The position numbers and the translations under genes were made by a program. A stretch of 8,422 nucleotides of DNA from an uncultured bacterium (GTDB taxonomy: Bacteria > Bacillota_I > Bacilli_A > RF39 > UBA660). Positions 6,090 to 8,422 of this stretch are shown in pieces. Each line of letters opens with the position of its first letter. Within the stretch, counting starts at the first letter, position 1. The notes below the pieces were generated by a model. It ran no database searches. It was not told the DNA's origin and saw nothing but the letters and a program-made list of their open reading frames with translations. The stretch is taken from NCBI GenBank assembly GCA_905215635.1, contig CAJMQX010000026.1, positions 1 through 8,422 of the forward strand, read 5' to 3'.

Positions 6090-6761
6090 ATGAGACTAAA
6101 GGGGTATAAAAAAAAGAAGATAAGTGATTATCTTGGTAGAGGGATAATAATAATAGTTATGTCAGTTATTGGGGCTATTATATTTATAAATAGTTTTTCT
6201 AAGAGAGCTGAAGAGATACTATTACCGATGGCTGAAGCTAAGTTAAGAAAGATAGTGGCTACTTTAATTAATGAGTCTACAAATGATTTAAAGTTTGATA
6301 AAGATTTATTTACTTTAGTTAAAGATAGTAATGGAGAAATAAAGATGGTTAATTATAATAGTTATGAAGTTACTAAGTTAATTAATGAAGTTACAGGTAA
6401 TATAGAGAATAGGCTTGATAAGATACATGATGGAGATAGTGACGAGGGGGTACTTGGTAATTATATTATTCAAGAGATACCTTTTGGAGTACTTATGGGG
6501 AAGAGTTTACTTAGAGGAGTTGGTCCTAAGATCAGGATTAAGAGTGAGATGGTAGGAAGTATGGTTAGTAATATTGAGACAGAGGTTAAACCATATGGTA
6601 TTAATAATGCTTATGTAGAGACAAGAATATATTTAGCAGTAAGAGGAAAGATATACTTACCTTTTGTTACTAAGGACGTAGAAATAAGTAATGTAATACC
6701 AATATCATTAAATATAGTACAAGGAAGTGTTCCGTCAGGATATATAGCTAGTTATAAATAA
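6090..6761 (+). CDS. yunB: YunB, sporulation protein
   Basis: Predicted 223-residue membrane-anchored protein of the YunB family, known from Bacillus subtilis as a mother-cell sporulation protein of unclear biochemical role. A basic start (KKKK at residues 7-10) leads into one transmembrane helix at about 18-34, then the family pattern: PMAEAKLRKIVATLINES, IPFGVLMGKSLLRGVGPKI, VKPYGINNAYVETRIYLAV and VIPISLNIVQGSVPSGY at the C-terminus. It is slightly shorter than the B. subtilis protein but appears whole. Unlike all its neighbours it has no Shine-Dalgarno before the ATG; the upstream bases are the T-run of a terminator and a possible -10. A later in-frame ATG at codon 24 would cut the helix in half, so I keep 6090. 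Codon use is richer in G-ending codons (AAG, GAG, AGG, GGG) than in the Tad genes. It suggests the organism, or a recent ancestor, forms endospores. Confidence 0.85.
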   Translation: MRLKGYKKKKISDYLGRGIIIIVMSVIGAIIFINSFSKRAEEILLPMAEAKLRKIVATLINESTNDLKFDKDLFTLVKDSNGEIKMVNYNSYEVTKLINEVTGNIENRLDKIHDGDSDEGVLGNYIIQEIPFGVLMGKSLLRGVGPKIRIKSEMVGSMVSNIETEVKPYGINNAYVETRIYLAVRGKIYLPFVTKDVEISNVIPISLNIVQGSVPSGYIASYK

Positions 6762-6762
6762 A

Positions 6763-6786
6763 AGATGTTACCCTAAGGCAACATCT
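6763..6786 (-). terminator. Terminator hairpin between the convergent yunB and ZIP genes
   Basis: AGATGTT at 6763-6769 pairs with AACATCT at 6780-6786, with a further CC/GG pairing around a TAA loop. On the minus strand the stem is followed by TTTTATTTAT, so it works best as terminator for the transporter gene. The stop codon of that gene (6768-6770) lies within the stem, so the hairpin is part coding. On the + strand no T-run follows, so yunB transcripts may read on into antisense of the transporter. Confidence 0.65.
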
Positions 6787-7547
6787 AGAATCATCATGAC
6801 AGCGAATCCAATAATAGTAAAGAAAGCCATTAGTTCTTTCTTTTTATTAGTTTGACTTTCAGGAATTAATTCAGATACAATGACATAGATCATAGCTCCG
6901 GCAGCAAATGATAAGAAGAATGGTAAGAAAATTTGCATTTTTACTACTAAGAAAGCTCCAATAACTCCGAAGATAGGTTCTACGATAGCGGATAATTGCC
7001 CATAGAAGAAAGCCTTTTTACGTGATAAGCCTTCTCTTAGGAGGGGGATAGAAACAGCGGACCCTTCAGGAAAGTTTTGGAGACCGATACCAATAGCTAG
7101 CATTATAGCGGAGATGGTAGTGGCTCCAGTTAAACCATAATAAGTAGCTCCGAAAGCAATACCTACAGCAAGACCTTCAGGGATATTATGAATAGTAATT
7201 GAAGAGATAAGCATTAAGATACGCTTATTTTTTTTATCAAGTAATTTAGAGAAGATTTTATCTGCTAAAAATAATAAAATACCTCCAGAGAGAAAACCAA
7301 TAGTGACAGTTAGCCAAGGATTAATATTCAAATTAGTAGAGTGATCAATAGCAGGACCTAATAAAGAAAAATAAGAAGCAGCGGTCATGACACCAGCAGC
7401 AAAACCTAACATAGCATCCATAACATTTTTACTAATCTTTTTAAAAAAGAAAACAATACTAGCTCCTAGAGCAGTAATACTATAAGTGAAAAGAGTAGCT
7501 ATTAGAGCTTGATAAACATAATTAAGATTTAAAAACCAATTAAACAT
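6768..7547 (-). CDS. ZIP family divalent metal transporter (GufA/ZupT-like)
   Basis: Predicted 259-residue membrane protein with about eight hydrophobic helices, of the ZIP family, which brings zinc or other divalent metals (Mn, Fe) into the cytoplasm. Metal-site motifs are clear: HNIPEG at residues 120-125 in TM4 (His120, Asn121, Glu124), QNFPEG at 157-162 in TM5 (Gln157, Asn158, Glu161), a TM6 Glu190 in VEPIFG, and SELIPE near 225-230. The second motif has Asn where some ZIPs have Asp, as is common in the GufA-like branch. A Lys-rich cytoplasmic loop (DKKNKR) separates TM3 and TM4; it lacks the His-rich stretch of eukaryotic ZIPs. I start at 7547: the earlier in-frame ATG at 7559 lies in the ribosome binding site. 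It runs convergent to yunB, divergent from the PH-like gene. Substrate cannot be told from sequence. Confidence 0.92.
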   Translation of the reverse strand: MFNWFLNLNYVYQALIATLFTYSITALGASIVFFFKKISKNVMDAMLGFAAGVMTAASYFSLLGPAIDHSTNLNINPWLTVTIGFLSGGILLFLADKIFSKLLDKKNKRILMLISSITIHNIPEGLAVGIAFGATYYGLTGATTISAIMLAIGIGLQNFPEGSAVSIPLLREGLSRKKAFFYGQLSAIVEPIFGVIGAFLVVKMQIFLPFFLSFAAGAMIYVIVSELIPESQTNKKKELMAFFTIIGFAVMMILDVALG

Positions 7548-7551
7548 AAAA

Positions 7552-7557
7552 CACCTC
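7552..7557 (-). promoter_or_regulatory. Ribosome binding site that decides the ZIP start
   Basis: On the minus strand GAGGTG at 7557-7552 sits four bases before the ATG at 7547. An in-frame ATG at 7559 overlaps this site and would add only MRCF, so it is unlikely to be used. Confidence 0.65.
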
Positions 7558-7587
7558 ATTAATAGTGTATGAAAATGATAATATTTG

Positions 7588-7602
7588 GTTATGGTATATA
7601 AC
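7588..7602. promoter_or_regulatory. Inverted repeat between divergent genes
   Basis: GTTAT at 7588-7592 and ATAAC at 7598-7602 form a perfect five-base inverted repeat with a five-base spacer, just upstream of the PH-like gene's -35 and 41 bases from the transporter start. It could be an operator shared by the divergent genes, but it is short for so AT-rich a region and matches no Zur, MntR or Fur box I know. Confidence 0.2.
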
Positions 7603-7606
7603 TATA

Positions 7607-7635
7607 TTGAAATATAAAATATTTTATGATATAGT
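7607..7635 (+). promoter_or_regulatory. Promoter of the PH-domain-like gene
   Basis: TTGAAA at 7607-7612 and TATAGT at 7630-7635 are separated by 17 bases, and TG plus one base (7627-7629) precedes the -10, an extended -10 promoter. Transcription would begin near 7642, which rules out translation starts upstream of that point and agrees with the ribosome binding site at 7652-7656. Confidence 0.65.
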
Positions 7636-7651
7636 GAGTATAAGAAGTATT

Positions 7652-7656
7652 GGAGG
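7652..7656 (+). promoter_or_regulatory. Ribosome binding site that decides the PH-like gene start
   Basis: GGAGG at 7652-7656 lies four bases before the GTG at 7661. The frame is open further upstream to an ATG at 7565, but that start lies before the promoter and has no ribosome binding site. Confidence 0.65.
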
Positions 7657-7660
7657 GAAT

Positions 7661-8128
7661 GTGAGTAATTATAAATTAGATAATCAAGAAGTAATATTAT
7701 ATGAAGGAAAAGGCTACTATGAAGAAATAAAGAAAGATATTCAGTTAGTATTAACTAATAAAAAGATAGTTATAGAAAGAGTAGGAGGATTATTTAAGAA
7801 AGAATTAAAATTAGTAGGAATAATACCACTAGAAGATATTAAAATATATAGAGATAAAATACAAGTAAAAAGACAAGATAATACAGTAATGATACAAACT
7901 ATTGATAAGAATATATCTATATTATTTGATAAAGATAAGAATGCTCGTGAATTAGAAAGAGAGATTATTAATGCAAAGAGTGGTACTACTTCATTAGATA
8001 GAAATAAGAGTAGATTTAAGAAAGTAGTTAATTTTGTTAAAGATAATAAAGAAGTAGTATCAGTATTAGCTTCAGTAGTATTGGCTTTTGCTAGTAGAAA
8101 TAGTGATAATGATATGGGGAAGAAATAG
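7661..8128 (+). CDS. PH-domain-like protein with C-terminal hydrophobic tail
   Basis: Predicted 155-residue protein of unknown function. Residues about 9-103 resemble bacterial pleckstrin-homology (bPH) domains: an opening EVILYEGKGYY strand, the typical LVLTNKKIVIE turn (30-39), IIPLEDIKIYRDKIQV (54-69), and a closing helix KDKNARELEREIINA. A basic linker (RNKSRFKK, 114-121) leads to a short hydrophobic stretch VVSVLASVVLAFA at 132-144, which could be a membrane anchor or amphipathic tail. bPH domains occur in many small bacterial proteins whose ligands are mostly unknown, so no function is assigned. The GTG start at 7661 is chosen from the promoter and ribosome binding site. The stop TAG overlaps by one base the GTG of the decayed Nudix gene, so the two were once an operon. 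The gene is strongly G-over-C on its coding strand. Confidence 0.7.
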   Translation: MSNYKLDNQEVILYEGKGYYEEIKKDIQLVLTNKKIVIERVGGLFKKELKLVGIIPLEDIKIYRDKIQVKRQDNTVMIQTIDKNISILFDKDKNARELEREIINAKSGTTSLDRNKSRFKKVVNFVKDNKEVVSVLASVVLAFASRNSDNDMGKK

Positions 8129-8422
8129 TGGAGAAAGAAAGATGGTTAGATTTAGCTATAGAGATACAATCAATAGCATAAGCAGGATTGACATATACGT
8201 ATAATGTTTATGATAAAGAAAGATATGAGAGATTAAGAGATATTTCCATAGAGATGATAAGTTTAAAAACAGAACTAAAATTTAATAAAATAAAAGATTT
8301 ATTTTGTAATGAAGAGGGATATCAAATTCCAAAGATAGATACAAGAGTAGTTATATTTAAAGATAATAAAATACTATTAGTACATGAAAATAATGATACT
8401 TGAGCATTACCATGAAGATGGT
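8128..8422 (+). pseudogene. Decayed Nudix hydrolase gene (N-terminal part, cut by window end)
   Basis: The frame from GTG 8128 encodes a recognisable N-terminal domain of a Nudix hydrolase family (often annotated as ADP-ribose pyrophosphatase-like): MEKERWLDLAIEIQSIA, stop, AGLTYTYNVYDKERYERLR, then DLFCNEEGYQIPKIDTRVVIFKDNKILLVHEN. Family members usually read SIAQAGLTY and DGTWSLPGGW at these places. Here the Gln codon is TAA (8179-8181), the Trp codon is TGA (8401-8403), the first Gly is TGA (8413-8415) and the second Gly is Arg AGA (8416-8418), all explained by single-base changes without frameshift. The catalytic Nudix box would lie beyond the window end. Three in-frame stops in under 300 bases mean no full protein by the standard code. 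A TTG at 8188 could start a 71-residue fragment but has no ribosome binding site. The GTG overlaps the preceding stop by one base, the relic of an operon. Confidence 0.8.

Noticed and set aside
7565..7660. Upstream extension of the PH-like gene to ATG 7565
   Set aside because: The stretch contains the promoter and inverted repeat, has no ribosome binding site at its ATG, and adds no domain-like sequence.
1..8422. CRISPR array, tRNA or rRNA gene, insertion sequence
   Set aside because: No regularly spaced repeats, no cloverleaf with a CCA-type end, no rRNA-like stretch, and no transposase motif or flanking inverted repeats were seen.

Overview
The window looks like chromosomal DNA of an AT-rich, low-GC Gram-positive bacterium (Bacillota). 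Evidence: almost every gene has a strong AGGAGG/AGGTGA-type ribosome binding site, codons are heavily A/T-ending (TTA, ATA, AAA), the Tad genes are of the Gram-positive kind with no secretin, and a homologue of the endospore-lineage protein YunB is present. A Bacilli/Mollicutes-like or clostridial gut lineage would fit, but the genus cannot be named from this sequence.

Left edge (1-226): a short GC-rich patch (28 of the first 50 bases are G or C) that ends with a perfect minus-strand Shine-Dalgarno at the border, then an AT-rich stretch carrying an extended -10 promoter for the Tad operon. Tad block (236-4826, all +): six tightly packed genes with overlaps or short gaps. They are two tandem TadE-like pseudopilins that share the N-terminus MNNKGQ, a CpaE/TadZ-type ParA ATPase, the CpaF/TadA secretion ATPase, and the TadB and TadC inner-membrane platform proteins, followed by a weak hairpin terminator. 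Together they would make the motor and membrane platform of a Tad (type IVc) pilus or secretion machine. No Flp-type major pilin, TadV/CpaA prepilin peptidase or CpaB is present in the window.

Middle (4827-6076): a 292-base AT-rich gap with no gene, then yebC (translation factor/regulator family) and an unknown acidic 64-residue protein, probably one transcript, closed by a strong intrinsic terminator. Right part (6090-8422): yunB (sporulation), which has no ribosome binding site and lies just behind that terminator; a convergent ZIP-family metal transporter on the minus strand, whose stop codon lies inside the shared terminator hairpin; a small PH-domain-like protein with a C-terminal hydrophobic tail and its own good promoter; and, overlapping its stop codon, a decayed Nudix hydrolase gene with three in-frame stops, cut by the window end.

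The base composition of + strand genes changes near 6.05-6.09 kb: Tad and yebC sequence has roughly balanced G and C, while yunB and the PH-like gene are strongly G over C. This hints at a junction of differently oriented or differently acquired DNA. Nothing in the window clearly is a wholly unknown system; the compact Tad locus with pseudopilins in first position and no visible major pilin is the best candidate for something unusual.
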